From Arthrobotrys musiformis (lineage: Eukaryota; Ascomycota; Orbiliomycetes; Orbiliales; Orbiliaceae), in the NCBI GenBank assembly GCA_036971715.1, contig JAVHJL010000013.1:1302001-1366000 (forward strand): a stretch of 64,000 bases of DNA, read 5' to 3'. Below the pieces are notes generated by a model. It was given only the letters and a program-made list of their open reading frames with translations. It made no database searches and had not been told where the DNA came from. The position numbers and the translations under genes are program-made. Within the stretch, counting starts at the first letter, position 1, and each line of letters begins with the position of its first letter. Below, in pieces: positions 12,651 to 25,672 of this stretch.

Positions 12651-15600
12651 TCAATACTTCAACTTCCACCAAAGAATCGTACTAGCGATAATAAAGACCG
12701 GTGCGACGCTCACAGCTTCGCCAATACCAGCATATTGTGGTGCAAGAGTCCATGGAATAATTCCGGTTGAGATCAGAATTGCGCCCAAGTTGTACTTCAA
12801 CGCCCATGAGAAGTTGCACTTGATAAGAGTCGTGGCCCTCTTACCTAAGGCCAAAAGGGCGAGAACACCAGTCAGGGATGATGACATAATTCCAACATCT
12901 GCACATCCAGCGGCGATATCAGTGCAGTTACTCATCGTGACACCAATATCTGCCCGGGTGAGTGCGGCCGCATCGTTCGTTCCATCTCCAAGAAACAAAA
13001 CGTGTCGACGCCTGTTACGAAATTTATCGATAATTCGACGGATCAAACCACCCCGGAGGCGAAGGAGATCCGTATCCATTTGAGCCCTCGTTTGTAGGAG
13101 CCGAATCCGTTGTGCTTTATCCTCCGGGGAACACTCTCCGTAAACATTCTCTGATGGTATCCCAATTGCTTCTGCGACTTGCTTGCAAACCGCCAGCTGG
13201 TCGCCGCTAAGCATAAAGCACTCAATATTTTGAGCTCGTAGTTTCGAAATAACGGATGCAGCTTCAGGTCGGATCGTATCAGAAAGCCCAAATACTGCGA
13301 GGATGTTGCTGTTCCTCACGTCGACGACAATAAACGGTGTGCGGGCAGAATCCTCGACGACCGTCCTAAAGACTGCCTTGCTGAAGTTTTTGATATTACC
13401 CGTGAGAACCCAAGAAGGTTTACCTCCCCTCATCCGTCTGCCGTCAACCGTTCCTTCTATCCCCTTTCCGACAATAGACCTAACATTTTTTTCGGAATCC
13501 GAAAGCGATATCTCTTTTGTATGGTATTCCTTCAACTTATTGAGGACGGCCTTTGAAACAGGATGTCTATCCCGCGCGATCAACTTATAGATAAGACTCT
13601 GGATCTCCCGAACATCCTTATCTCCAGTATCGCCAACCCACTCGCCGCGTACCCAGTACTTTGCTGCAGCGACTTGTAATCTTCCCGTTGTTAGGGTTCC
13701 CGTTTTATCCGCGACAAAATACCGAACCCTCTTGGCTTTTTCGAGAGCCTCGGGCGACTTGATGACAATTCCACACTTTACACCAACCTGGGTAGCGAAA
13801 ATCAGGACCGTTGGAACAGCAAGCGCGATAGCACAGGGGCACGAGATTGCCAAAACAGTGATCGCAACAGTTATGGCTTTGGCGAATGCGGCACCGAGGT
13901 CTTCCGTGTCCCTCAGAACAGTTCTGTAATAACCCATCCAGCCCGCGAATGCTGCCAGTGCAATAAGAAGAACACATGGTGTCAACCAAGCCGCCACCTT
14001 GTCTGCGTAGTCTTGCATCCTCGGCCTCGAGCTAGATGATGCCGTCACAAGTCTTTTCATAGATGATATTGTATTCTCAGGTATCAATCTTGTGACGCGG
14101 TATTCTAGCCTGCCCTCAATAACCTTTGAGCCGGCGATGAGAGTGCTGCCCCTTTGGTGCTGGGAGGGTTCTGATTCTCCTGTTAAATGACTTTCGTCCA
14201 CTGTAGCATCACCATTAATAACGACCCCATCAGTAACTACAGTGTCCCCGGTCTGAGAGAGAAGGATATCGCCGTAGTGCAAAAGTCGAACATCTTCAGT
14301 CTTCCAACGACGATTACGGATTGGCCTGAAAGTACATTGAGTACTTCGAGTGCAGACAGTCGCTTGAAGGGTACCGACAGAAATTCGATTGGCGGCCCAG
14401 TGTCGAATATATCCAGTTAGGAGACGCCCTGCCAGGATAAGCGTTATCAACAAACTGCTGGCTTCAAAAATCGGGTCGTGTCTTTCGGATTCAGCGTCGT
14501 AGGGAGGTTGGCCTGAATCAAGCTTTTGAAGTTCGCGGGAAAGATTGATTCCCCAGAACGCAATCGAGTATATATAGGCCGCGGTAGTGGAGAGCGCGAT
14601 CAGGCAGTCCATATCCAACCGGCGTTGGAAAACAACCGAGCGATAAGCATTGATATAGATTCTCTTCGCGAGGGCCTGAACAACGGTGGCGAGGACAAAA
14701 CAAATAATCTGCAATGCTATGAAAACCTTCAATCTTGGGGGATCCACGTCGTTGGCGGCGGGTATTTGGTTTTGGATACTTGGTGTCCAAGTAATTAGGA
14801 GGATCGGAAAGGTCAGGACAGAAGCCACGAGCGTTAACCAGAACAGCTTCCGGAGCTCACTCCGAGCTTGTTGATCCGCAATTTTGTCGGCCTCGTCGAC
14901 GTCAAATAGCTCGACACTATGAGTACCCTGGGATGATGTCTTCATGTACTGTAAGAGATTCCGTATCTGTAGTTGCTGTGGATCATATTTGACCTCAAAA
15001 ATCTTCCAATTTCTTCCAGCGAAGCCCTTTTCAAGATCCGGTTCTTGGGCTTGATCTTGTTTACCAAGTCTGCCTCTAATCTTTTCCCAAGCTGGTGCTG
15101 GCTTAAATTCTTCGCAATCAAGTTCTTTAACTCTGTTAACCCCCTTCAAAAGTGTTATGTGCTTTCCAATCGTCGACGGGTCGGAGTTCTTTGAAAAAGA
15201 AAGCTTTATGAGGACAGTCTGCTCCGAGTGATTGCAGTTAAGCCTGTCAGTGTCGCTCAAGACCTTGCAGGTAAACCCGGTCATTTTTTTGACGACGGGA
15301 CAAATTTGTTCGTTAGGATCCGTTATGACTGATGAATTGTACCAAATTTCGGCTTTTCCTCGCATGAAGTTAGTTTTGACGCCTTTTGGGCCTTTCGGAA
15401 TAATTCCGTCGATTTTTCGAAGGGTTCTAGAAAGTTTCGTCTCGCAAGTAGTACAAGTCATTCCGGTGATGCCCAAAGACAGATATCTCAGGGTTCTCGG
15501 TGGAACAAGCGTGCCCGCCTCTGATGGTAGAGACTCTATTGAGTCTTCAAGCTCGGCCTCCAAATCATGGCCTTCGAGGCAGCAGTCTCTCGTTACAATG

Positions 15601-16660
15601 CGATTTTCACTCCCGGTCCTGCAACAGATATGGGCAAACGGTGTCGTTTCAAAAATCAGAGCAAGAATGCCCTTGATCCATGTGCATGCGCACTTTCGTT
15701 CACCCTTAGCTATTTTTCGGGTAATAAATTCTCGGTGGAAAGCACAGGAACTTTTGATATGAACAACTTGAAAATGGTGATGATGTCCAGTGATGAGAGC
15801 GTGCGGGAGTTGCTGAACGGGCCCTCTTAAAGACTCTGGAACTCGAGCATCAAGGATATTCTCATTGCAGCTTCTTTTGTGTATATCGGAGCATGAGGAG
15901 TCTGGACTAGTGTCGATATGCGTTTTCTCTGTGTCCGAGTTGGATTCTATGCTCTGGTCAGAGACGTCTTGGTCATGATGCTTATGATGATGCTTGTGAT
16001 TGTGGTTATTATCAAGGCAGTCATGATCGTCATTGCCATGGTTGCAGTCTACTTGGCCGTTAGCGCACGATTCGGATATACACGTGCATATGCTGAAACC
16101 AAGGAAACGCGAATGATACTTACTCTCGTCTGATTCACGACTGTTGTGACTCTGGCAACTGCTGCCACAACCGGAATCGGTGCTTTTCTCGCTGGTAAAG
16201 CTCACGTCGCTTGCTGAGCTAGAGGAAATGTCTTGCTCGTGCTCCTCATGTGAGGCAAATGGGATATTGATCGATCCCTTGGAGTCATGAAGATTGTACT
16301 TGCAGACAATAGCCGCAGCCATGTCCCAACAGACGTCTGGTAACCTTCCATTTAGCGATGCTCACTAGAGTTTCAACTAGCTCGAACTAATACTCGTTGG
16401 GGGGACATACCAGTGCAAGCGACAGTCGCGCTACTATCACTATCTGTTTCATGGCAACATTGGATCTTGCTAAGGTCTATGCCCGCGCTGTCTTGAATAA
16501 CAGACTCCAAAGAAACCGTACTAAGCACGGACCGAAGCTAGACCATATCACCGTCATCAGTGCCTCATAAACTCCCAATCAAAGCCGTATAACGCTACCC
16601 CAGGTTGAAACTTACCCGCTCAAGGTTCGCAGTATGCTTATCTCCATTTTTAGTAGCCAT
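12651..16660 (-). CDS. Heavy-metal P1B-type ATPase, Pca1-like (copper/cadmium exporter)
   Basis: Three minus-strand exons are predicted: 16660-16616, 16537-16411 and 16336-12651, giving about 1285 residues. The first two small exons add about 62 residues before the long frame and join in phase. The N-terminus is rich in Cys, His and Ser, including a His cluster near residues 167-178 and several CC pairs. A heavy-metal-associated domain carries GMTCTTC at about 350-355. ATPase landmarks follow in order: TGES (actuator), SCPCAIALAVP (metal-binding CPC of P1B pumps), DKTGTLT (phosphorylated Asp), HPVSKAV (the HP motif typical of P1B) and GDGTNDAAAL. The family moves Cu+ or Cd2+ out of the cytosol; yeast Pca1 has a similar length and a Cys-rich N-terminus. 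The KYN motif near the end agrees with a Cu+-type pump, but the usual MxxSS is not evident, so the substrate is uncertain. Confidence 0.92.
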
Positions 16661-18757
16661 TGTTGGAAAAAATGTCCCTTTCGAGACTGAATTACCGACT
16701 CTGGGAGGCTTCGAGTGGTAAGTAGCTATGGAGATGAGGGAAGAAAAGGACCTTAGAATCCTCCGGCCCATCGCCCTCAGCGTTTTATGGACTCCTGATG
16801 GCCCCATATTTATCGTCTACTTAGTCGTGATAGGCGGAGTGGGATCTGAGACAGATTTCTGCCGATAGATTCGCTAGATACAGTTACTGGGGAAATATAT
16901 TCATAAATGTGGTTATTATACAGATATATTCATGCAGGTCCGGAAATATTGGGAAACATCTACAGGGTAGATTTGATCATACGAAGGAACTTGGCCAAGG
17001 CGCAGTGGAGGATGCTGTTTCTAATAGCAATTACGAATGCAGCTTTATCGATATATCAAGGACAGATGGGTTCAAATATGGCACAAAGAAGCGTATTAAG
17101 TACTCCTCGGTTATGTAGGCCTGTTAGCCCGAACTTGGCCCACGTTGTCTATATAATAGGGCTGGCTTAACGGCTCTATGTGTGCGGTTGTGCGTAAGCG
17201 CTCCTACGGGTAGTTGCTGTAGGCTTGAAGAAAGCCCTCAATATGATCGAAATGCACGGAATCGACCCGCTACTATAGTTGAGATAACATCACTTTTAGC
17301 GATATTCTGCATTCAGAAAACGATGTACAGGTTAACCCCAATGCAATGCCAATTGGCATTGTACAATGTGTAGCATGTGCCCCTTGCAGTCCCAACAGCA
17401 TTCACTGCCTATCGAGTTCCGAACGCATGAGTGGATGAATTGATCAAGTGAGCGATCGGGACAACTGCTGTAGCCTGAGTCTTATATGCCTTGAGAAGGG
17501 GATATGCATAGACACAGTATTATCGCTCTATATTTGTACCGCCTACTTACGATAAAGACTAAATACGGTCGTCCCCATGCACTATACCGTCTCGTATCAC
17601 GTTACGAATACGGCTTCGGCGGTAGCACTACACCGGAATCTTACCAAACTGAGCATGAGGCTTCATATATGCGGTATCTAGTCCAAATAGGAGCTACATA
17701 CCCACAATCGTTGCACATGCTTGGCTTTTGAACAATTTAAACTGACGCCATCTTTTAACAATATGATGATCGAAACCGCGTGGTGAGCTCGAGCGTGCAT
17801 TCATAAGCTCAGATATCAGGACAAAGGACTAGACGACTCCCAATTGTTCACGAATATTGACAGTTGTCAATATCTACGAAAGCTCGATTAACTAACTTGT
17901 AGTTTTAGTGGTGGGCCCATACGATGACCATTCTGTGTTTCAATGACTGCGAGCCGGTTCCATCTGTCTCGAGCCTATGTGTAGAAAGACTGCCACGTTC
18001 TTATGAGATCCACATCCTAAACCCGCGTTGTGTGGCATTTTCATACCCCTGTCAGTTGTCCTAAAACGGGATTCTCGACCTCGAGACAGTCTTGGCATCC
18101 AAATATAGGAAACTCTCGAACGTCAAACGTGATTGACCGCTTTCCTGCAACAATGTCAACTCATTAGATGAAGGGCCTGTAGTCTAGAGGCTCTTATGGG
18201 TTTTAGAGCCGTCAGGAGCCCAGACAGCTCACCCAAAGGCTTCCACAGAACCTTTTGTATAATTGTTGTAACAGCCAGTTCTCCAGCGCAAATATGAAAC
18301 TTCGAAACATCTAGGTCTAGGCAATATTATTCTGCGGCCTCATACTGAACTCAACAATTTCCCGCAGGTTTTACCCCATTCTCTAGATGGGTCTGGGGAA
18401 TGCAAACTTGGGCGTCGAAATCAGCAGTATCCCCATTTCAAAGCGCTGAGTATACCGCTTAGAGCATCTATCGATGAGAATGTTTCGACTTCTTTTCCTA
18501 TCTACTGCAATGGAAGTATATAAGTCAGCTTCCATCGGCATCTGTCTCAAAGCCACATCCTTGACACCCTACATCCAAGCCCAACCCGACGTCCTCAAGT
18601 CCTTTAGTAGATCAAATCCCTAACAAACTAAACTACCCTCTCGGCCTCAATCCCTAGATACTACCGATACCGTATATACTTTGGCAGTGGTTGAGTCTCC
18701 GCTACAAACGAATAGGAACCACAGATCCGCTGCTTCTAGCACTATAGTGTCGATATC
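16661..18757. other. Intergenic, AT-rich, no supportable gene
   Basis: This 2.1-kb region lies between the divergent ATPase and HMG-box genes. Only short unrelated frames occur. A TATA box near 18517 belongs to the HMG-box gene. Confidence 0.45.
18517..18524 (+). promoter_or_regulatory. TATA box of the HMG-box gene
   Basis: TATATAAG lies about 240 bases before the start codon at 18758. The intervening sequence is pyrimidine- and AC-rich, as expected for a fungal leader. The identical octamer precedes the GPI-protein gene at 46877. Confidence 0.45.
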
Positions 18758-19546
18758 ATGGCAACCAGCAGCAAATCTTCAGAGACCGGGGTTAAGAAAA
18801 CTCGCCAATCACATAACAAAAAAGTCCCACCAGATGCGCCTAGAAGGAATCTGAGCTCATTTGTCATATTTGCCAATGCTCGGAGAATTGAACTGAAGGA
18901 ACTTTATCCAGAGAGGCCTTACCCCGCAATCCAGTCCGATATATCTAGAGAATGGGAGCAAATGGACGAAAAAGCTAGAGCGCCTTGGAAAAAAGAAATG
19001 GAGATTGACCAAGAGAGATATAGGCACGAAATGGAACTATATCGTAAATACAGATCGGGCTGGGTTTGGGTTGTTGGAGACCAGAGGAGGAAGGAATTAG
19101 GGCTGACCATCGAAGATTGCACGAAAATTGAATTCCCGTCTTCAACGGAGGGACAAGGGGGCAGTCTAAGGCCGCCGCAGAGCCGAATAAACCCGGAGCG
19201 CTCCGTGAAAAGGAAAAAGCACACCGACGAACAAGCTGCTGGAATTCGACAGGATAACCGCGAACCGGGCTTAGTGGAAACCCCTGTTCCTGCTGTGGCA
19301 CCAGCGCAGCCCGCAACCTCCTCGAGCCACAGTACCAACGACTGCTATTCAGACATGCAATTTTACGAGATTCCGGATCCGAGTTTCCCCGAAGGCGATG
19401 ATATTTTGGATAACGGTCTTCTAGACGGAGACGATATGTCGTTTTACTCAGGTTTAGGACTCGTAAGGATTGCCCCGCCGCCAGCGTTCGTTGGGTACGG
19501 CGTGGATCCGGCATGGAGTGACCCATATGCATGGTGTGAGCAATAG
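18758..19546 (+). CDS. HMG-box DNA-binding protein
   Basis: A single uninterrupted frame of 262 codons. Residues about 28-97 form one HMG box: PRRNLSSFVIFANARR, then ISREWEQMDEKARAPW and a basic/acidic third helix ending RYRHEMELY. The pattern (SSF-xx-FAN, the W in helix 2, AR-PW, the Y near the end) fits the NHP6/HMGB-like non-sequence-specific group better than mating-type MATA_HMG proteins, which usually have RPxNAF. A basic Ser/Lys N-terminal tail precedes the box. The remaining 165 residues are Pro/Ser-rich, then acidic, and look disordered. A nuclear, DNA-bending role is expected. It sits in a gene-poor stretch beside orphan genes. I cannot tell whether it is a mating-type-related gene or a chromatin protein, but the former is not supported by motif or neighbours. 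Confidence 0.82.
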   Translation: MATSSKSSETGVKKTRQSHNKKVPPDAPRRNLSSFVIFANARRIELKELYPERPYPAIQSDISREWEQMDEKARAPWKKEMEIDQERYRHEMELYRKYRSGWVWVVGDQRRKELGLTIEDCTKIEFPSSTEGQGGSLRPPQSRINPERSVKRKKHTDEQAAGIRQDNREPGLVETPVPAVAPAQPATSSSHSTNDCYSDMQFYEIPDPSFPEGDDILDNGLLDGDDMSFYSGLGLVRIAPPPAFVGYGVDPAWSDPYAWCEQ

Positions 19547-20763
19547 CTGTTCATGTACAACTTCTGTAGTTTGAGCATTGATCAATTGAGTTGGTTGTGA
19601 ATCCCTTAGCGGTTTGGAGTTTTATTTCTATCTACATAGTTCAACCGGATCGATCCGTGGATACCCAATATAGTTATACAAGTTCAAGCCCAATCCGCGA
19701 TAACATTAGGAAAACCTACAGATAGTTTCTTACCGCATGTGTATACATGTAATCTCATGAACTCAGTATTACCTAAATAGAACGTGGTTACTGCATAGTC
19801 TGGGGCAGAGTCTATTCTAACCATTCTTGAGCCGGAAAATGCACATACCATTTTCGCACTATATGAAATATGTTGGACAAATAGAAGATTCGAGATTGTA
19901 TCTAGAATACGCTAGAAAGAATAACTAGTGCATCAAGTATTTTAGGATTGTGATACGTAAGTGAAAGAAACCTTCATCCCAAAGCTCGATAAAGAGTTCG
20001 CTCTAAACCAGCATTTGATCATCCCGGATAAAGGGAAAAAAGCCCAACCCTATGCCGGCAGCCGTATAGCGTATACACACCCAAAACACTGCGCAAGTTC
20101 TTTGCTTGGGGCTCAGCCTCCAACAAAGACGCCTGTTCTAGGAGTCTTGTTGGAAGTTTTGGCTTCGAAACAAAACCAACGGACCTCTGTAACTGCATGA
20201 GCTGCTGCAAACTAGTGAAGGAACATATTCTTGGTATCCGTTCTTTGTTCCAGGTCCACAGAAAGTCTGACCCCGCTTTGATTATAAGGCGGTCCACTGT
20301 TTTGTTTACCATGATTACGGAATATACACTTGCATATATTTATTATGTGTATCTCATGTTTCCTATATAATTATAGCGCTATGCCGGTGTATACCCATAA
20401 TCTGTGTTCTTTGACTGTAGGGAATAAGCAAGAAATCTTGACATCTGCGTCACCCATTCACGGCTTCAACTTCCTATAACACACGCATATAAAAAGTTTA
20501 TTAAAATTTAAAAGCGTATCGCGATATCGACATTCGGCTGCGGCAAAACCGCATATGTGGGGAGGTAAGCCTTCCTTTCTACGACGGTATAGGGGAGGGC
20601 TAAGTGCTCTATTTTATGTTTCGCTGTCTATCCCCATGATGGTACCTTTGAATCAAATTTTCACCAATATAATACTAAAAGGCCGTACCAGTGCAGGCGG
20701 GTTAGCTTGCAACGTTACTCTTTTTCTTAGATATTTGAGAGGTCTCTCTCGGGATTGAATTCG
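19547..20763. other. Intergenic, AT-rich
   Basis: No coding frame with support. ATGTGGGGAG followed by GTAAGC near 20553-20562 looks like a start codon plus splice donor. I found no phase-compatible acceptor into the following gene, so it is not included there. Confidence 0.4.
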
Positions 20764-23700
20764 ATGGAGTTTCCTTGGAGGCGAGAGCGCTCGTCTTCCT
20801 GTCCAGAGATCGGTAACCACCAGATTCGCCGTCTCCTATCAAATCTACTACCAGCTGCAATCCCTGGCTTGCGATCGACTATACCAGGAAACAGTTATGA
20901 GGGGGGTCCAGCGGCATTACCAGGTAACTATGGACCAAATTTGAGGGGTGCATGTACTAAGTAATTTCTTAAAACAGCAACGGTGAGAGATACTAGCTCG
21001 TTAGAAAGTTTGGAGAAGTGGAAGCCTCCAATTTGGGACCAGCGGTGGGTAGGATTTCGACCCCGGTTGATCGATTTCGAAGACGAATACGACCTCGGGC
21101 ATGCTGGTACTCCAACCCAAAGCGAGATTGAATCCAAAATGGGGGAATGGTCCAGTTTTCCAGACTATTCCCCTACGCGGGCGAATGATATCACTTCTTC
21201 GATCCCCAGTAGTGATGATTTGGACTTTGATTCGCAAGATACAATGGATAACGAGACTGAACCCCGACCTGAGCGGATATGCCCCGCCCCAAATCAGGTC
21301 GGGCTTCGAAGTTTCACGACAAAGAAAGGACCAGATGATATTTTTGGGGCTAGAATCAATCGAAGTGCATTAAGACCAGCGGAGCCCGCCCAGAAACCAC
21401 CAGAGCCCACAAAGCAAACCACAATTCCAGAGGAGCATATACGTGTCCGGCAAAAACCGACAACATCACCGCAAAAGGCCCAGAGCGGAGCGGAGAAATC
21501 CGCATCCCAGAGTACGTGGGAATTGGTTAAGCATACGGCCCTTCAAAAGCAATACTTCCCAAAGAGAATTTGTCATATTTATGAGTGGGGTCGGAATAAC
21601 AATCCAGCCGTGCTCCTTATTCTCCTAAGCTGGTTCACTATGTTTATTCTTGCGCAGACGAAAATACTACGAGTCAGTGCCTGGGAGTTTTCGAAGACAG
21701 AACTGAAGCAGGAGAATCCAAACTTTTATACTCATACAGGTTCGTGAAATTCAAGAGTGGAGCGCGTACACCTTTAAATCAACCCAGTCACAGAATAAAG
21801 CTCACTCCTATCTCGTTCGCAAAGCTAGACAGTGACTGGGGACCCAATCCGGAATCCAGACTCAATCTTTTATTTTCGAAGAACTCATCGCAGACAATAT
21901 TGGATACGAAAATCCTTTACCACCTAGAAAGCATTGAAGAACGACAGGGAAGGCTGCATGACAAAGTTCAGAGGCAGCTCAACGGAAACGCGATAGTATT
22001 GAATTATCTGCTTCAAGAAATGCGAAATCTCAAGTCCGCTTTTTCAGCCGTGGCGGATAAAAGACGAATGGAAAGGCAAATAGACAGACTAAATGCCGAT
22101 ATAAAAAAGTGTAACAACGATTTCCTTTCAAGGACCACACGGAACCCGATAGTTATCAAACAAAGGCCCACTTTTACAATCACAAAGATGACAAAAACTG
22201 TCATTCGGCAACACTATAGGACGTCGTGCTTGCGGCCCACAGTGTCTACAAAAGTTGTATTCTACACGCATGACCCCGCGAAGCCAAGGCATACAAATCA
22301 ACCGGAGAGGCTAGCCGGCCAGACGTTTGAAAAACCTGTAATAAAATACCTACCATAACGTAGGTTGGGAATTCGGATGCTAACGAAGGTTTTAGAGAGT
22401 GGCTGCCATGACGTTAACGGACAAAGATGTCGACAGAATCGCGCAGAGGCTTGCAGAATCCCTTGGAATTTCTCGTAAAGGGGGCGATGCTGATGCTCCA
22501 TGGTGGAGTGGCATATCTCTATTCCCTAATTCAAAAAGAGAGTCGGAGAAGCTGTCCACGAAACCGTTTGAATTGATCATCCAACTTCTTTGCCCGGAGG
22601 AATCTGGGCTTTTGACCGGTTTGTCCGTTTCTCGGACACGAAACTGTCTAAAACGTAGGAGAGCTATGGCTTCCGTCTTAAAATCTAGGGTATGGCATGA
22701 AGCCAAGTGTTCCAATTTTAGGGGTTCCTATATCAGGGAAGGGGGATGTAGCTAACAAAATATGCAGATGCGATCAACAATCTCGAGCCGAGTCCTATTC
22801 ATCACTACTAGGTTTTCTGATAAACTCCCACCAGTTGGTTTCTCGATTGCGTCTGGAGCTGTCTTTCTATTCTGCGCTTCTTCCTTTGCAAAGTGGGCGG
22901 GAAGACGCCACAGAAAGGACAAAAAGGGAAGTACTTTGGGTATTTCGGCTATCTTAATTAGTGCCCTAAGTATAGTAATATGGCCAGTGAGGTTGGCTGC
23001 GCTTTGGATAACACAGCAAGAACAGCTTGAGCCTACACGGGAATTGCCGTGGGGGACAAGGTTATTAGGAACCCTCAAGAACTATCTCATGATAGCCTTG
23101 GAAAAGATACCCATATGGCTTCCGTACCCTATGAGAGCCTGGTGGGGATCCCTCGGTTTGGTCGGGAAGTTCAATTCCAAACCAGAGGAACACACTAACT
23201 ATAGCAGCCTTATCCAACTTTTCTTCAAAAAGGCCAACAACCTTGGCCATCCTTTATCCATTTGGGACGGGGACCATGTGATATGGATTAGTATCCCATA
23301 TATGGTCTTACAGTGTTCAGTATTGTTGGCCATTTTCAGGTTCACCACAAGAGGCCTTCCAGCTATCAGATATTGGATATCTAATTTTCAGGAAAGTATT
23401 AAGAGGGTTATCAAACGATTATCTGTCTTTTGGCGAAATAATAGAGCCCTTTTCACAAGAGAATGGATATTAGGTCTCCCCGGACTCGTATTCATCCTCC
23501 TAAAGCAATCTATTATTAGCATCTGGAACATATTCCCACGATCCTTCCAACAAATACAGGTCACTGCAGCACGGTGGCTTCGTATCATTGGCAGGGCCGG
23601 CATTTCTTTCCTCGGATTATTCCAAGAGAGGAATATATTACCCATCAGAATCCTAGAAGTGGCACAGATTTATGCATCCAGAGTATGGGGGACTATCCGA

Positions 23701-23964
23701 AGCTTGATACCAACAATTTGGAAGCTTTTGTTACGGTTGGGGCGGTGGGGAACCAACATCTGGGTCTTACTTCGGGCCATCTCCAGATGGAACTTGCACA
23801 TGATTCGAGCTATTCATGATGGTGGCTTGGCCGTAATTAGGTGCATAAGAAGTAGTCGTCCCATTGCCCTGCTTTTCGGGTTTCTGGAAACTATAGGGCA
23901 GTGGGCCTGGGTTACTCTTTTAGCTGTGCCGGAGTATTTTCACAACATACGAAGGCTGTCGTGA
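20764..23964 (+). CDS. Orphan multi-exon membrane protein, about 975 residues
   Basis: Five short-spaced frames join into one gene: 20764-20923, 20978-21672, 21756-22337, 22396-22689 and 22768-23964. Three introns end in clear acceptors, two of them preceded by GCTAAC branch sites, and all junctions keep phase. The third exon start (21756) is the least certain, because another acceptor exists at 21739. I recognise no family. The N-terminal 250 residues are Pro/Ser-rich and acidic. A single hydrophobic segment follows at about 262-282 (AVLLILLSWFTMFILAQ), then a probable coiled coil around residues 340-400. The last 398 residues start with two or three strong membrane segments, then a long series of Trp- and Arg-rich amphipathic helices. 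The lack of relatives I can name and the gene-poor setting suggest a lineage-specific gene. Confidence 0.65.
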
Positions 23965-25672
23965 GACGCATATGCATGGATGGGCGGCCTTGTAACATGG
24001 GTACATTCCGATTGGGCTAGAGGAATATCCAAAGAACTCGTGCTTGAATTAATAGGGGCTTAACTACTTAACTACTTCGAACGCCCCCTTTGACAGGATA
24101 AGCAATGCATATCATTCAAGCAGCCTTCTTCGATCCTCCAAGCCTTGAAGAACGTCCCTATGGTTATGCGAAGACCAAAAAAAAAAAAAAAGGGTTCTTT
24201 TCTCCGAGCTGTTAGAAACCTAGGTGCATGCATATGGCCGATGTTGCATTCATGTTGGACCCTAGCTATAGCCTCGAGTCCAGGTTGGATCGATCTAGAA
24301 TTAAATTGTCGTCCGCGCGTGTTGCCATTGTTGTCTCTATTTGTGTTGTGGTAACACGGAGATGTGCAATGTTACACTCGAGAAATCTAAATTGGTGATT
24401 CACCCCAACTTTGTAGTTTAATTAGCATGAAAATCGGACTGGTAAAGTGTTGATGAAAAGTCTCTGAGCTGCAGTTTGGGGCGGTGAAATTGCTAAACAA
24501 TCGAACTTGCAGGAATAGAGACTCTATCACAACAATCAAGGAGTGCTGGCTGAACTGCATGAAGCAGCGCTGTGGCACAGAGAGGACAGCTCAAGCTCAA
24601 GCTCATTTGCTTAAGCTACTGTGCACCATCGCCTTCAACCTTCGATGGATTGGATCCAATGCAATGGCGGGCAGATATTGGTCTCGAACTGCGCTTTTCT
24701 GGTAGCTGTCAACTGATCAAAAACACATGCCTGACCGCTTTGAGCCTAACTCAACGCCTGTACCATGGCTCTGGGAAACGACCCCGGAAATGGTTCCTTC
24801 CGTTCATTGGCTGCAGAAAATGAGAAGCCACCTAATTTTAGCTTGCAGAGGATCGCGCGCGCTTACAATTGGGCATCTTAGTGGGTGGGTCACGACACCA
24901 TAACCTCAACCTTGGAATCAAACAAACCACCACCAGTTGAGGCTCTGGGACCTAATCGAGCCACTCAGAGGGAGCCTTGGGATATGGATTCCGCCCGCCA
25001 GCGCGAAGACCCCGCTCTGCCGTCTGTCTGACACTCAGGGGCGATGGGCTCTGGAAATCCTTTGGCTCCAACTCCATGTATCATGCATGTAGCTCTGCAC
25101 ACCAGCATGTATGAGCTGGTACATGAAGTTTCCTCCAATGTGTTAGTTTTCCCAACCGAACCTTCATATCCGGCAGGCGGGTTACCATCATAGCGCGGAC
25201 CATCGAAGCAGCACTGGCCCTTCGATGCCAAATAAAGGACATGCCCTCCTGTCCCGTACCGTCAACTGTTACTATCCCCTTGCAAGCTCATCAACAGCGC
25301 TTGGGAGGCTGGTCAAAGGCTCCACCCTGTACCCAGGCAAATTCAGTGCACGAAGGCCAATTTAGCAGCAAGCACAACCGAGCCCAGTCCCGGAGAAACA
25401 CCATACCAAACCAGTCCTCACTAGTCGGAACTTATAAGAAGTGAGGCATCCATCTTCCGGATACATCGTTTGAGACCTGTTGCAGCATCTCTGACAACAG
25501 ATCTGCCACCTCCGTTAGCTTGCGCTATGCAGGTTTGGAGCTCACAAGAGACAAACGTACAAAGGTTGTGATCCTAGTCAACCATTGGTCCGTCTCGTAG
25601 CTTGCGACTCGTAGCTTTTATAATATATCTGCTACGCGGACAAGGAAGGATTCTCGACATCCTACTTCGAAG
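23965..25672. other. Intergenic, no supportable gene
   Basis: The 1.7 kb contains an A14 run at about 24178-24191 and only short incoherent frames on both strands. No domain, RNA or repeat family was recognised. Confidence 0.45.

Noticed and set aside
12406..13083. 225-codon plus-strand open frame
   Set aside because: Lies opposite the P-type ATPase 3' end and an A-rich spacer; it is a shadow frame rich in Lys and Arg.
18758..19546. HMG-box gene as a mating-type (MAT1-2) gene
   Set aside because: The box lacks the mating-type style start and the neighbours (usually APN2, SLA2) are absent; it resembles NHP6/HMGB-type boxes.
20553..20562. ATG plus donor as a first exon of the orphan membrane gene
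   Set aside because: No acceptor was found that keeps the frame into the exon beginning at 20764.
24165..24200. Possible retroelement tail at the A14 run
   Set aside because: No reverse transcriptase, LTR or target-site duplication is visible nearby.
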